Part shown: positions 20,633 to 28,990 of the stretch, one piece after another
Position numbering within the stretch: the stretch's first letter is position 1
Layout: each line of letters opens with the position of its first letter
IMG/VR virus record: IMGVR_UViG_3300042922_000397
Location: 1-31,210 of that record
Length of the DNA: 31,210 bases
Origin: a virus
Direction: 5' to 3' (one strand)
Made by a program: the position numbers and the translations under genes
Notes under the pieces: generated by a model
What the model was told of the DNA's origin: nothing
The model's database searches: none
Seen by the model: the letters and a program-made list of their open reading frames with translations, nothing else

Positions 20633-22031
20633 TAAACGATTAGCGCAAATAAGAGCAAAGACAGAACTTGCAAAACGTGAGTTCTTTTTTTATTGCAATC
20701 TTAAAGCGCCTAATTTCTATAAACCTTCCCGAAAATATCTCGTTGAACTGTGCAAGGAACTTCAAGCCTTCTATGAAGGTGATGATGAGGTTTTAATCAT
20801 CAATGAGCCGCCGCGGCATGGGAAATCTAGAACAGCAGGTCTTTTTGTTGAGTGGGTATTCGGTAAGAACAAAAATGAAAAAGTTATGACCGGCTCATAC
20901 AATGAAACTCTGTCAACCATGTTTGCAAAGAATGTCCGTAATAGTATTCAGGAAGTCAAAGCCGATCCATACAAGCCGGTTTATAGTGACGTATTTCCCG
21001 GAATAAAAATTCAACAGGGTGACGGAGCTATGAACCTTTGGAGTTTAGAAGGCAGTTATAATAGCTACCTGGCCACGTCACCAGGCGGAACGGCAACAGG
21101 TTTTGGCTGTTCCCTGATGTTCATAGATGATTTAATCAAAAATTCCACTGAAGCCAATAACGAAGATGTAAAGCAGAAGCATTGGGACTGGTTTACTAAT
21201 ACGATGTTGTCCCGTCTTGAAGAAGGCGGCAAAATCATCATTATCATGACTCGCTGGGCTTCAGATGACCTTGCAGGCCGGGCTTTAGATCATTATCGGG
21301 AGCAGGGAGCAAAAATCCGTCATATCTGCATGAAAGCGTTACAGGATGACGGTACTATGCTTTGTGAAGAAGTATTATCCCGTAAAAGCTATGAAGCCAA
21401 GAAAAAGGCAATGGGTGCTGATATTGCTTCAGCTAATTATCAACAAGAGCCGATTGACCTGAAAGGCCGATTATACAGCAAATTCAAAACCTATAGCCGT
21501 CTACCGATGGATGAAAACGGTAATCCGCTATTTACCGCAATCAAAAATTACACGGATACGGCCGATACCGGGGAAGATTACCTGTGCAGCATCAATTATG
21601 GCGAATATGAGAAAGAAGCCTATGTCCTGAATGTACTTTACACTAAAGCACCAATGGAGGACACTGAACCGGCTACAGCAAAAATGCTGCATGAGGATAA
21701 AGTCGATGTAGCTGACGTTGAAAGCAACAATGGTGGCCGGGGTTTTGGTAGGGCCGTTGAAAGGTTGCTGCAAACTAAACACCGGAGCAACCGAACACGA
21801 ATTAATACCTTCCATCAATCGAAAAACAAGAAAGCCCGGATACTATCAAATAGTACTTGGGTCATGGACCATATATACTTTCCGGTCAATTGGCGGGATC
21901 AGTGGCCGGAATACTACGAGGCAATGGTTAAATACCAGAAGGAAGGCAAAAACAAGAACGATGATGCCCCGGACGCAACAACCGGCATAGCTGAAAAAAT
22001 CGGCCAGGGCAACAGAATGGGATTTGATTAA
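20625..22031 (+). CDS. terL: Terminase large subunit (packaging ATPase/nuclease)
   Basis: 468 residues from the ATG at 20625; a GTG at 20616 is an alternative. The ATPase domain has Walker A PPRHGKS (62-68), Walker B LMFIDD (164-169), and IIIIMTRWASDDLAGR as the coupling motif. The C-terminal RNase H-like nuclease domain shows acidic residues in YTDTADTGEDY, VADVESNNGG and DDAPDATTG. It pumps DNA into the prohead and cuts concatemers. The complete set of motifs supports a functional enzyme. Confidence 0.95.
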   Translation: MYDKRLAQIRAKTELAKREFFFYCNLKAPNFYKPSRKYLVELCKELQAFYEGDDEVLIINEPPRHGKSRTAGLFVEWVFGKNKNEKVMTGSYNETLSTMFAKNVRNSIQEVKADPYKPVYSDVFPGIKIQQGDGAMNLWSLEGSYNSYLATSPGGTATGFGCSLMFIDDLIKNSTEANNEDVKQKHWDWFTNTMLSRLEEGGKIIIIMTRWASDDLAGRALDHYREQGAKIRHICMKALQDDGTMLCEEVLSRKSYEAKKKAMGADIASANYQQEPIDLKGRLYSKFKTYSRLPMDENGNPLFTAIKNYTDTADTGEDYLCSINYGEYEKEAYVLNVLYTKAPMEDTEPATAKMLHEDKVDVADVESNNGGRGFGRAVERLLQTKHRSNRTRINTFHQSKNKKARILSNSTWVMDHIYFPVNWRDQWPEYYEAMVKYQKEGKNKNDDAPDATTGIAEKIGQGNRMGFD

Positions 22032-22047
22032 CAGGAGGTGATAGTAT

Positions 22048-23523
22048 TTGTATTGGACAGACCAAACGGGACAATTTAATCAGCTTATTAAAACCGGAGC
22101 CGGTAGCCGCATGAGCGATTTAAAATTTATTGAAATGGAACTAACCAAGTTCCAAACTTCGCCAATACGCCGGGATATGATAACTGGTGAGAAGTATTTC
22201 AGGGGCGATCATGACATTCTGAGCCGCCGCCGCACAGTGATTGGCGAGAAGGGTGAACTGGTAGAGGTAAAAAACCTGCCGAATAACAGAGTGGTAGATA
22301 ACCAATATGGTAAGTTGGTCGATCAGAAAACTAATTACTTGCTGGCAAAGCCGATCACCTTTGAAGCTGAGGACGACAGTTACAGTGAGCTGCTGAAAAC
22401 TGTTTTAAACAAACGATTCCTCCGGACGCTGCGGAATCTTGGTGAGGATGCATTAAACGGCGGCATAGCCTGGCTGCATCCGTATTATAATGACCAGGGC
22501 GAGCTCACGTTTAAACGGTTCCCCTCTTACGAGATATTGCCGTTCTGGGCCGATGCTGAACATACCGTATTAGATTTTGCCGTTAGAGTGTACCAGGTGG
22601 AAGCCTATGAAGGCACAATCGAAGTTACCGTTACGAAGGTTGAAATTTATGATAAGCAGGGCATACACCGGTATGAACTGAAAGGCAGCTTAATCCCGGA
22701 CGTTGAAAACCCTTCGACTACACACATGTTAATTGAAGATGCTGACGGCAATACCAAAGGCTACAATTGGGACAGAGTTCCCCTTGTAGCCTTTAAGTTT
22801 AACAATAAGGAAATCCCACTCATTAAGAGGGTAAAGTCCTTGCAAGATGGCGTGAACGATCTGATCAGCGACTTCAAAAACAATATGCAGGAAGATGCCC
22901 GAAATACTATCCTTGTGCTGCAGAATTATGACGGTACGGACCTTGGGGAATTCCGAAAGAACCTCAGTCAGTATGGTGTGGTTAAGGTCAGGACAATTGA
23001 CGGTGTTGGCGGTGGGTTGGACACACTGGAAATCACGGTCAATGCAGAAAACTATGAAATCATTTTAAAGCTCTTGAAGAAAGCTTTAATTGAAAACGGA
23101 CGGGGCTATGATGCCAAGGATGACCGCATGACAGGCAATCCAAATCAGATGAACATTCAAAGCATGTACAGTGACATTGACCTGGACGCCAACGGCATGG
23201 AGACTGAATTTCAAGCTTCCTTTGAGGAACTATTATGGTTTGTGAATATGCATCTTGCCAATACCGGCCAGGGCGACTACTCCGGAGAAACGGTCAATGT
23301 GATCTTTAACCGGGATATCCTGATCAATGAAACAGAGAGCATTGACAACTGTTCTAAATCAATGGGTGTTATCTCGAATGAAACTATCGTGAGTCAGCAT
23401 CCCTGGACAACTGACGTAAAACTGGAACTGAAGCGAATTGCTGATGAGAAGGCACAGCAGCAGTCAGAAATGGATGAATACAGGGCAGCATTTGACAAGC
23501 CTGGTGATTTGAATGAAACATAG
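22048..23523 (+). CDS. Portal protein (SPP1 gp6-like)
   Basis: 491 residues matching the Phage_prot_Gp6/SPP1 portal family: a start region with IETELTKF-type helix (FIEMELTKFQTSPIRRDMIT), YFRGDHDILSRRRTVIGEKG, NLPNNRVVDNQYGKLVDQKT (crown and wing), and LQDGVNDLISDFKNNMQEDA in the clip/stem region. It forms the ring through which DNA enters the head. TTG start at 22048 after AGGAGGTGA. The end overlaps the MuF gene by 11 bases, as in SPP1-like head modules. Confidence 0.93.
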   Translation: MYWTDQTGQFNQLIKTGAGSRMSDLKFIEMELTKFQTSPIRRDMITGEKYFRGDHDILSRRRTVIGEKGELVEVKNLPNNRVVDNQYGKLVDQKTNYLLAKPITFEAEDDSYSELLKTVLNKRFLRTLRNLGEDALNGGIAWLHPYYNDQGELTFKRFPSYEILPFWADAEHTVLDFAVRVYQVEAYEGTIEVTVTKVEIYDKQGIHRYELKGSLIPDVENPSTTHMLIEDADGNTKGYNWDRVPLVAFKFNNKEIPLIKRVKSLQDGVNDLISDFKNNMQEDARNTILVLQNYDGTDLGEFRKNLSQYGVVKVRTIDGVGGGLDTLEITVNAENYEIILKLLKKALIENGRGYDAKDDRMTGNPNQMNIQSMYSDIDLDANGMETEFQASFEELLWFVNMHLANTGQGDYSGETVNVIFNRDILINETESIDNCSKSMGVISNETIVSQHPWTTDVKLELKRIADEKAQQQSEMDEYRAAFDKPGDLNET

Positions 23524-25363
23524 CGATTATTGGCGTAAACGGTTTGAACTCCTGGAAGAAGAACAATTAAAGCAGGGCCTTGCCTATTATGATGACCTGG
23601 AACGCCAGTACAAACTAGCTGCTAAATCCTTAGAAGATCAAATCGCAGGTTGGTACGGCCGCTTTGCTCAAAATAATCAGATTAGCTTTGCTGAAGCTAA
23701 ACGGCTGCTGAATTCCTCAGAACTGAAGGAATTCAAGTGGACCGTTCAGGAGTATATCAAGTATGGCAAAGAAAACGCTATAAATGGCCAATGGCTGAAA
23801 CAGCTTGAAAACGCTTCAGCCAGGGTGCATATAACCCGTCTGGAGGCCTTAAAGCTCCAAATGCAGCAGCAAGTTGAAGTCCTGTATGGCAACCAGGTTG
23901 ACGGATTAGAGCGAACCATGCGGAATATCTATTCCAATGGTTATTACTATACCGCCTATGAAGTGCAGCGCGGTTTTAATGTCGGTTATGACCTGCAAAA
24001 GTTTAATAACCGGCAGTTAGTAGCGGTAATGAATAAGCCCTGGACAGCTGACGGTAAGAATTTCACTAATCGTTGCTGGACAGCAAAGGATCAGCTTGTT
24101 AATACACTTCATACCGAGCTGACGCAAACAATCATTCGCGGCGATCCACCGGATAGATTGATTAAAACCATAGCCCAAAAATTTGAGACTACTAAAAATA
24201 ATGCAGGCCGGTTAGTGATGACCGAATCTGCATTTTTTGCGTCTGCAGCACAGCGGGACTGCTTTAATGACCTGGATGTGGAGCGGTATGAGATTGTAGC
24301 GACATTGGATGGTAAAACCTCGCTGATTTGTCAGCAGTTAGATGGTAAAGTCTTTGAAATGAAGGATTACCAGGTGGGTGTTACCGCTCCGCCTTTTCAT
24401 TGCTGGTGCCGTACTGTTACAGTCCCGTATTTCGACGATAATACCGGCTTTAGAGCTGCAAGGAATGCAGAAGGTAAAACCTACTATGTACCGGACAGCA
24501 TGAAGTATGAGGATTGGAAGAAAACTTTTGTGGATGGTGGCTCAAAAGATGGATTGAAGGAAATTGCGAAAACTGATATAGTGAAAGCAAGCTTCACACC
24601 GGCTAAAACCATTCAGGAAGCCAATCAATATGCTACTGAAACACTGGGCATAGAGTATGCCGATTATAAAGGCTTGCATGTTGATGTAGCAAACGGCTGG
24701 AATGAAGGGTTAGCTGCCAATTTTGCTAAGTTCCCGGAGTTAAAACAGCAGTTTGGTTTTGTCGGTGAATCCCACGCCCGGAACAGTACCATGAAGCCAA
24801 TAGTGCGGCAGTATTACCTGGAGCAGATGATCAAGCATAATCCTAACGCGAGCCTTGAGAGAATAGAGAGGCATGTTGATAATGAAATAGAAAAAATCAT
24901 GAATAAGTTAAAGGTTCCCTCTAATTCTTACGCTTCAAGTTGGGCGCCTCAACAAGAACCATTTAGGCGCTTTGCTGGGATTACTTTTAATTCCGTTCAA
25001 GGTAACGATATTACTAAGCTGCTGGAAAGTCTAAAGGCTGATGTAGCTGGTAAATTCCATCCTATCGGCTGTGATACGGTTAAATCCGTCCTGGATCATG
25101 AAATGGGACATCAGCTGGATAAGATGCTGAAACTGTCCAGCAAAGAGAACATACAAAAACTGTTTGATGCCCGGACGAATGACCAAATTACGGAAGAACT
25201 TTCGAAATATGCCTGGAAGAATAACAATCCAAATCGGTACAGCGAATTTATTGCTGAAGCCTGGGCAGAGTATTGTAATAACCCGAATCCAAGATCTATT
25301 GCCAAGGAAATAGGGGAAACCATTGAAAGGGAGTATGCCGCTTGGAAAAAGATGAATTCATAA
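23513..25363 (+). CDS. MuF-type minor head protein fused to a zinc metallopeptidase domain
   Basis: 616 residues. The N-terminal 310 are a Phage_Mu_F/SPP1 gp7-like minor head protein: helical start (DYWRKRFELLEEEQLKQGLA), RNIYSNGYYYTAYEVQRGFN in the middle, and the hallmark PPFHCWCRTVTVP (293-305). Ordinary MuF proteins end about there. The remaining 290 residues are an added domain. It contains DHEMGHQLDKML (His529-Glu530...His533) and, about 50 residues on, YSEFIAEAWAEY, whose Glu582 (or 578/586) could be the third zinc ligand, as in gluzincins. MuF proteins fused to toxin- or effector-like enzymes are known and may be injected with DNA. All zinc-site residues are present, so activity is expected. 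Confidence 0.88.
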   Translation: MKHSDYWRKRFELLEEEQLKQGLAYYDDLERQYKLAAKSLEDQIAGWYGRFAQNNQISFAEAKRLLNSSELKEFKWTVQEYIKYGKENAINGQWLKQLENASARVHITRLEALKLQMQQQVEVLYGNQVDGLERTMRNIYSNGYYYTAYEVQRGFNVGYDLQKFNNRQLVAVMNKPWTADGKNFTNRCWTAKDQLVNTLHTELTQTIIRGDPPDRLIKTIAQKFETTKNNAGRLVMTESAFFASAAQRDCFNDLDVERYEIVATLDGKTSLICQQLDGKVFEMKDYQVGVTAPPFHCWCRTVTVPYFDDNTGFRAARNAEGKTYYVPDSMKYEDWKKTFVDGGSKDGLKEIAKTDIVKASFTPAKTIQEANQYATETLGIEYADYKGLHVDVANGWNEGLAANFAKFPELKQQFGFVGESHARNSTMKPIVRQYYLEQMIKHNPNASLERIERHVDNEIEKIMNKLKVPSNSYASSWAPQQEPFRRFAGITFNSVQGNDITKLLESLKADVAGKFHPIGCDTVKSVLDHEMGHQLDKMLKLSSKENIQKLFDARTNDQITEELSKYAWKNNNPNRYSEFIAEAWAEYCNNPNPRSIAKEIGETIEREYAAWKKMNS

Positions 25364-25491
25364 GACGAGCAAAAGAGCTTGGTTATACGGATGAAATGAT
25401 TGCCGATGATATCAAGCTGCAGGAAGAAGCCGAAAAAGACGGTTTAAAGGTTCCCAGGGAACTAAGATTAATTGAATTGCCGGTTAGTTAA
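25342..25491 (+). CDS. Small conserved-looking protein overlapping the MuF gene end (49 aa)
   Basis: 49 residues from a TTG at 25342, with GAAAGGGAG about 8 bases upstream. It starts inside the last 22 bases of the MuF gene in another frame. The sequence (MEKDEFIRRAKELGYTDEMI...VPRELRLIELPVS) is acidic and mostly helical. I recall similar small proteins in Firmicute phages, but no name. Tight overlap with an enzyme-tailed MuF gene makes a cognate partner or immunity role conceivable, but the same kind of small ORF also occurs in ordinary head modules. Confidence 0.65.
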   Translation: MEKDEFIRRAKELGYTDEMIADDIKLQEEAEKDGLKVPRELRLIELPVS

Positions 25492-25524
25492 GCATCTACA
25501 CAGGTTTTGTGTGGGTGCTTTTTT
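25491..25524 (+). terminator. Terminator after the portal/MuF gene group
   Basis: A 12-bp stem (AGCATCTACACA with TGTGTGGGTGCT, three wobble pairs) and a 5-base loop, followed by six T. It begins on the last base of the preceding stop codon. It separates the packaging/portal/MuF genes from the accessory island that follows. Confidence 0.8.
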
Positions 25525-25557
25525 ATTAGTTCAAAAATTTGAAAGGAGGGGTTTGGT

Positions 25558-25710
25558 GTGTCCGATACAAACAATGTATTATCTGACAAATTTAGTAGAT
25601 TGGTTGTCTATGATGAAGCAAATAGTAAAGAAATTGCGGTAATAACTTCAGAACAAGTTATTACCGCAAACCCAAGCATTGTTGTTAAATTAACACCTAC
25701 TAAAATTTAG
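25558..25710 (+). CDS. Small hypothetical protein in the accessory island (50 aa)
   Basis: 50 residues from a GTG at 25558, preceded by a strong GAAAGGAGGGG. The composition is neutral and beta-like (FSRLVVYDEANSKEIAVITS, VITANPSIVVKLTPTKI). Not recognised. The middle of the gene contains a perfect 15-bp inverted repeat (25634-25669), and its last 11 bases overlap the end of the convergent DUF2188 gene. No plus-strand promoter is evident between the upstream terminator and this gene. Confidence 0.6.
   Translation: MSDTNNVLSDKFSRLVVYDEANSKEIAVITSEQVITANPSIVVKLTPTKI
25634..25669 (-). terminator. Perfect inverted repeat, probable terminator of the DUF2188 gene
   Basis: A 15-bp perfect stem (TTGCGGTAATAACTT with AAGTTATTACCGCAA) and loop CAGAAC. 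On the minus strand it follows the DUF2188 stop (25700) by about 30 bases and is followed by TTTCTTTACT, a modest U-rich stretch. It lies inside the coding sequence of the plus-strand 50-residue ORF. It could also be a palindromic protein-binding site. Confidence 0.6.
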
Positions 25711-25927
25711 TATCTTTGCTCGATGAAGGGTCATTTCCATAGCTATCTTTGTCGCGAATTTGACCATTAGGACGATGAATAACAAGTTCGGTTTCTTGAT
25801 TTTTGGCGATATTACGACCATAATCAATTGCCGCTGTTTGCGTATCAAAAAGTTTAGTAGCTTTTTGACCGCCTGCAGGTTTAACTTGCCACTTATCGCC
25901 TTTTGGTGTTACATGTTGGTTTGGCAT
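25700..25927 (-). CDS. DUF2188 protein, antisense accessory (moron) gene
   Basis: 75 residues of the DUF2188 family: HVTPKGDKWQVKPAGGQKAT, then TAAIDYGRNIAKNQETELVI and HRPNGQIRDKDSYGNDP, all diagnostic for this short beta-alpha protein of unknown function found widely in bacteria. It is the only supported minus-strand gene after the repressor and sits inside the head operon. It has its own promoter (25979-26007), an AAAGGAGT ribosome-binding site and a probable terminator, the makeup of a moron that can be expressed in the lysogen. A stress or host-benefit role is a guess. Confidence 0.88.
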   Translation of the reverse strand: MPNQHVTPKGDKWQVKPAGGQKATKLFDTQTAAIDYGRNIAKNQETELVIHRPNGQIRDKDSYGNDPSSSKDTKF

Positions 25928-25978
25928 AGTAGTTTACTCCTTTCGTGTTATTTCAACATAATTCGAGTTGATACTTTG

Positions 25979-26007
25979 AGTATAGAAATTACTGGAAAAT
26001 AAAACAA
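25979..26007 (-). promoter_or_regulatory. Promoter of the DUF2188 gene
   Basis: On the minus strand, -35 TTGTTT (26002-26007) and -10 TATACT (25979-25984) are separated by exactly 17 bases. They lie about 50 bases upstream of the DUF2188 ATG, with AAAGGAGT in between. This is a vegetative sigma-A-type promoter, so the gene should be read independently of the late operon. Confidence 0.72.
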
Positions 26008-26022
26008 GGATGTTATGTAGTA

Positions 26023-26047
26023 TAGGCGTTTATAACGCTTATTTTTT
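26023..26047 (+). terminator. Short terminator-like hairpin before the scaffold gene
   Basis: An 8-bp stem (TAGGCGTT with AACGCTTA, one wobble) with loop TAT, followed by six T. It lies only about 30 bases before the scaffold start, too close for a promoter in between. Late transcription must therefore read through it, or the hairpin is a weak attenuator. Confidence 0.5.
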
Positions 26048-26077
26048 ATGTTAAAAATTAAAAGGGAGATTGATAGT

Positions 26078-26677
26078 ATGACAAAAGAACAATTACTCGC
26101 CCTGGGCCTGGATGATGCAACGGCAACCAAAGTAGCCGCCGCCAGCGGGGAAGAGTTGAAAGGGTATGTGGTCAAATCGGAGCATGACAAGGAGGTGACA
26201 GCAAAACAGCAGCTTGAAACAGATATCAAGGCCCGTGACAAACAGCTGGAGGAACTGAAAAAGGTTGATGCTGCCGGTCTGCAAAAGAAAATTGAAGAAT
26301 TGCAGGAAACCAATAAAACCAATAAAACAGAATACGAAGGCAAAATCAAGCAAATGCAAATTGATACTGCCGTCGACAAAGCCCTGACTGGAGCGAAGGC
26401 CAAAAACCTGAAAGCCGTCAGGGCTTTACTTGACCTCGAAAAGGCTGAACTGGAAGGAGAATCTATTAAAGGTCTGGCTGATCAGATTAAAAAGCTGCAA
26501 ACAGAAGAAGGGACTAAATTCCTCTTCGATGCCGCCGCCCCTGCTCCCACAAAGTTTAAGGGAGTGAAACCAGGCGAAGGACAAGATAAGACATACTCCA
26601 CTGACAAAAAGCCTAGTGAAATGAACTATACCGAATTGTGCGCCTACATGGAAGCAAATCCTGGCGCGGAAGTTTAA
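26078..26677 (+). CDS. Capsid scaffold protein (GP20-like)
   Basis: 199 residues from the ATG at 26078 (AAAGGGAG about 9 bases upstream); an upstream in-frame start at 26048 lacks a ribosome-binding site. The protein is almost entirely charged coiled coil (HDKEVTAKQQLETDIKARDK, then KKIEELQETNKTNKTEYEGK), as in the phage minor structural GP20 scaffold family. The C-terminal tail is flexible (GVKPGEGQDKTYS...). Location just before the major capsid gene is diagnostic. It would guide prohead assembly and then leave. Confidence 0.9.
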   Translation: MTKEQLLALGLDDATATKVAAASGEELKGYVVKSEHDKEVTAKQQLETDIKARDKQLEELKKVDAAGLQKKIEELQETNKTNKTEYEGKIKQMQIDTAVDKALTGAKAKNLKAVRALLDLEKAELEGESIKGLADQIKKLQTEEGTKFLFDAAAPAPTKFKGVKPGEGQDKTYSTDKKPSEMNYTELCAYMEANPGAEV

Positions 26678-26700
26678 AAAAAGAGAGGGGAAATTAGAAC

Positions 26701-27765
26701 ATGAAATTTAATTTTAAATCTTTTAATGCAGAGGCATTTGGTAAATATGTTGCCCGTATTCCGCAAACCAAGAAAAATGAGCTGGTAAAATCCAAAGCAT
26801 TAAAAGCCAATACCGACATTCGTACTGCGTTCAGCAATCAAACGGGTACTGCATATGCTATTTTGCCGATGTACGGTTTGCTTGATGGTGATCCGCTCAA
26901 TTATGACGGCACTACCGACATTACAGCAACCAGCACCACCACCTTCGAACGGGGCGTTGTAGTTATTGGCAGGGCTAAAGCCTGGACAGAAGGCGACTTT
27001 GCCGAAGATATTACCGGCGGTGCCGGATTTATGGACAATGTAGCTGTACAGGTTGCAGGATATTGGGATGATGTTGACCAGGCCACACTGCTAAGTATCC
27101 TGAAAGGGATCTTTAGCATGACCGGCGCCAATAACCTGAAATTCGTTAACGGTCACACCTATGATATTACAGTCAACACTGCTGAAGCTGCTTTAGTGGG
27201 AGCCGCTACTTTAAACACAGCTATTCAGCAGGCCAGTGGAGACAATAAATCTAAATTTAGGATTGTTGTTATGCATTCGGCAGTAGCAACAAATCTTGAG
27301 AACTTAAAACTGTTGGCTTACCTGAAACAGACTGATGCCAATGGAATTGAGCGCGAGCTGTCTTTAGGAACCTGGAACGGCAGGATTGTCCTGATTGACG
27401 ATTCTATGCCTACTGAGGACGTTCCCACTGACGGGGAAACCCCAGCCTACACCAAATACACAACCTACGTACTTGGTGAAGGTGCGTTTGACTATGAAAA
27501 CATTGGTGCACAGGTGCCATATGAAATGAGCCGTGATCCGAAAACCAACGGCGGTCAGGATACGCTGTACAGTCGCCAGCGGAAATGTTTTGCTCCCTAT
27601 GGCATTAGCTATACCAAAGCAAGCCAGGCAACGTTATCCCCGACAGCTGCCGAACTGGAAAACGGCGCAAACTGGACACTGGTCCATGATGGCGGTGCAG
27701 GTGCTGCCCGGAAATACATTGAGCACAAGGCGATTCCAATTGCCCGGATTATCTCGAAGGGCTAA
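26701..27765 (+). CDS. Major capsid protein
   Basis: 354 residues, likely an HK97-fold capsid protein. Recognition rests on position after the scaffold, on length and on features such as RTAFSNQTGTAYAILPMYGL, WTEGDFAEDITGGAGFMDNV, SKFRIVVMHSAVATNLENLK (spine and A-domain elements) and WNGRIVLIDDSMP. The C-terminal part ends GISYTKASQATLSPTAAELE and a short extension. No protease gene is seen upstream, in line with SPP1-type heads that use a free scaffold. AGAGAGGGGAAAT precedes the ATG. Confidence 0.9.
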   Translation: MKFNFKSFNAEAFGKYVARIPQTKKNELVKSKALKANTDIRTAFSNQTGTAYAILPMYGLLDGDPLNYDGTTDITATSTTTFERGVVVIGRAKAWTEGDFAEDITGGAGFMDNVAVQVAGYWDDVDQATLLSILKGIFSMTGANNLKFVNGHTYDITVNTAEAALVGAATLNTAIQQASGDNKSKFRIVVMHSAVATNLENLKLLAYLKQTDANGIERELSLGTWNGRIVLIDDSMPTEDVPTDGETPAYTKYTTYVLGEGAFDYENIGAQVPYEMSRDPKTNGGQDTLYSRQRKCFAPYGISYTKASQATLSPTAAELENGANWTLVHDGGAGAARKYIEHKAIPIARIISKG

Positions 27766-27770
27766 TTGTT

Positions 27771-28142
27771 ATGGAAGAAGAGGTAAAAAAACGCCTGGAG
27801 TCATTTGGCTATGTGACAACCACCGTTGATGACTGGATACTTACTTTCTGTATTGAAAAAGTTGAAGCACATATCAAAAATAGCTGCAATGTGAGCGAAG
27901 TACCGGAAGGGCTTCGCTCTGTAGCTGTAGATATGGTTTGCGGGGAATTCCTTTACGGTAAGAAGCAAAGCGGCCAGAACGTAGGCATTGAATTTGAGGC
28001 GGTAGTGAAGCAAATAACCGAGGGCGATACAACTGTCACCTTTGACACTTCCGCAAGCGCAGAGGCTAAATATGACGCTTTGGTAAAGTATCTGCTGCAC
28101 AGTGAAGTAGATTTTGCCGCTTATAGGTGTATCCGATGGTAA
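27771..28142 (+). CDS. Head-tail connector (adaptor) protein
   Basis: 123 residues, six bases after the capsid stop. The helical pattern (VDDWILTFCIEKVEAHIKNS followed by VPEGLRSVAVDMVCGEFLYG) is that of SPP1 gp15/HK97 gp6-like adaptors that bind below the portal. Gene order (capsid, adaptor, stopper, gp10-like, tail terminator) supports this. It overlaps the next gene by 7 bases. Sequence similarity in this family is weak, so the call is partly positional. Confidence 0.75.
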   Translation: MEEEVKKRLESFGYVTTTVDDWILTFCIEKVEAHIKNSCNVSEVPEGLRSVAVDMVCGEFLYGKKQSGQNVGIEFEAVVKQITEGDTTVTFDTSASAEAKYDALVKYLLHSEVDFAAYRCIRW

Positions 28143-28498
28143 GCCCTACGCGTAAGGCCATTGAAAGCCTATACAAAGGGAAGTGTACCGTGTATGAATA
28201 TCAGTCAGTGCAAGATCCCGACACCAAAATATCTACGCAACAAGAAGTTGCTGTATTAACGGATCAGCCTTGTCGGTTATCTTACAAAACCATTGCCAGC
28301 ACTTCAAGTTCCGATGGTGCGGCCTCTGTTACACAGACCGTTACACTGTTCATTGCACCTGAAATTATAATTAAGCCAGGGAGCAAGATAACGGTTGTAC
28401 AGAATGATGTTACAGCCGATTATCAAAGCAGCAGCAAACCTGCCGTTTATACCAACCATCAAGAAATCAGTATTGAGCTGTTCCAGGGGTGGGCGTAA
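28136..28498 (+). CDS. Head closure (stopper) protein
   Basis: 120 residues from the ATG at 28136; a GTG at 28127 in the same frame lies within the AGGTG that serves as ribosome-binding site. Beta-rich protein (KCTVYEYQSVQDPDTKISTQ, then TQTVTLFIAPEIIIKPGSKI and AVYTNHQEISIELFQGWA) typical of SPP1 gp16/YqbH-like head-completion proteins that close the portal after packaging. The call combines position and predicted fold. Confidence 0.75.
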   Translation: MVSPTRKAIESLYKGKCTVYEYQSVQDPDTKISTQQEVAVLTDQPCRLSYKTIASTSSSDGAASVTQTVTLFIAPEIIIKPGSKITVVQNDVTADYQSSSKPAVYTNHQEISIELFQGWA

Positions 28499-28990
28499 AT
28501 GGGTAAGTGGGGCACATGTGATTTTAAGCAGCTGCAGCAATTGCAAAAACGCTTGGAAAAGCTTGACCGTGTTGACGTTGATAAATTCTGTGAAGACTGC
28601 GCGAAGGAGCTGGCTGCTCGACTGTTGGCAAAGGTCATTAAGCGAACGCCAGTAGGGCAGTATGCAGGGGAAGGTAAGAATGGCGGCACTTTGCGGCGAG
28701 GGTGGACAGCTTCAACCGAGGCTGAAGCACAAGGCAAAGGTCAGTCAAACGCTAAACAATATGTTCAGACCTTGACTTTAACCAAGATAGGTAATGTCTA
28801 TCAGATTGAACTTATTAACCCGGTTAATTATGCGTCATATGTTGAGTTTGGACACCGGACCGGGAGCGGCAAGGGGTGGGTAAACGGCCAATTCATGCTT
28901 ACAATAAGTGAAGAAGAATTGGACAGCCAAGCCCCGGCGATTCTGGAAAAGAAATTAATGAAATACTTAGGGGATGCGTTCAATGCTTAA
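28499..28990 (+). CDS. HK97 gp10/XkdI-like tail completion protein
   Basis: 163 residues, starting immediately after the preceding stop. It shows RLLAKVIKRTPVGQYAGEGK, GGTLRRGWT and the hallmark IELINPVNYASYVEFGHRTG followed by WVNGQFMLTISEEEL, as in HK97 gp10 and PBSX XkdI proteins. These act at the head-tail junction. A long C-terminal helix closes it. It overlaps the next gene by 8 bases. Confidence 0.87.
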   Translation: MGKWGTCDFKQLQQLQKRLEKLDRVDVDKFCEDCAKELAARLLAKVIKRTPVGQYAGEGKNGGTLRRGWTASTEAEAQGKGQSNAKQYVQTLTLTKIGNVYQIELINPVNYASYVEFGHRTGSGKGWVNGQFMLTISEEELDSQAPAILEKKLMKYLGDAFNA

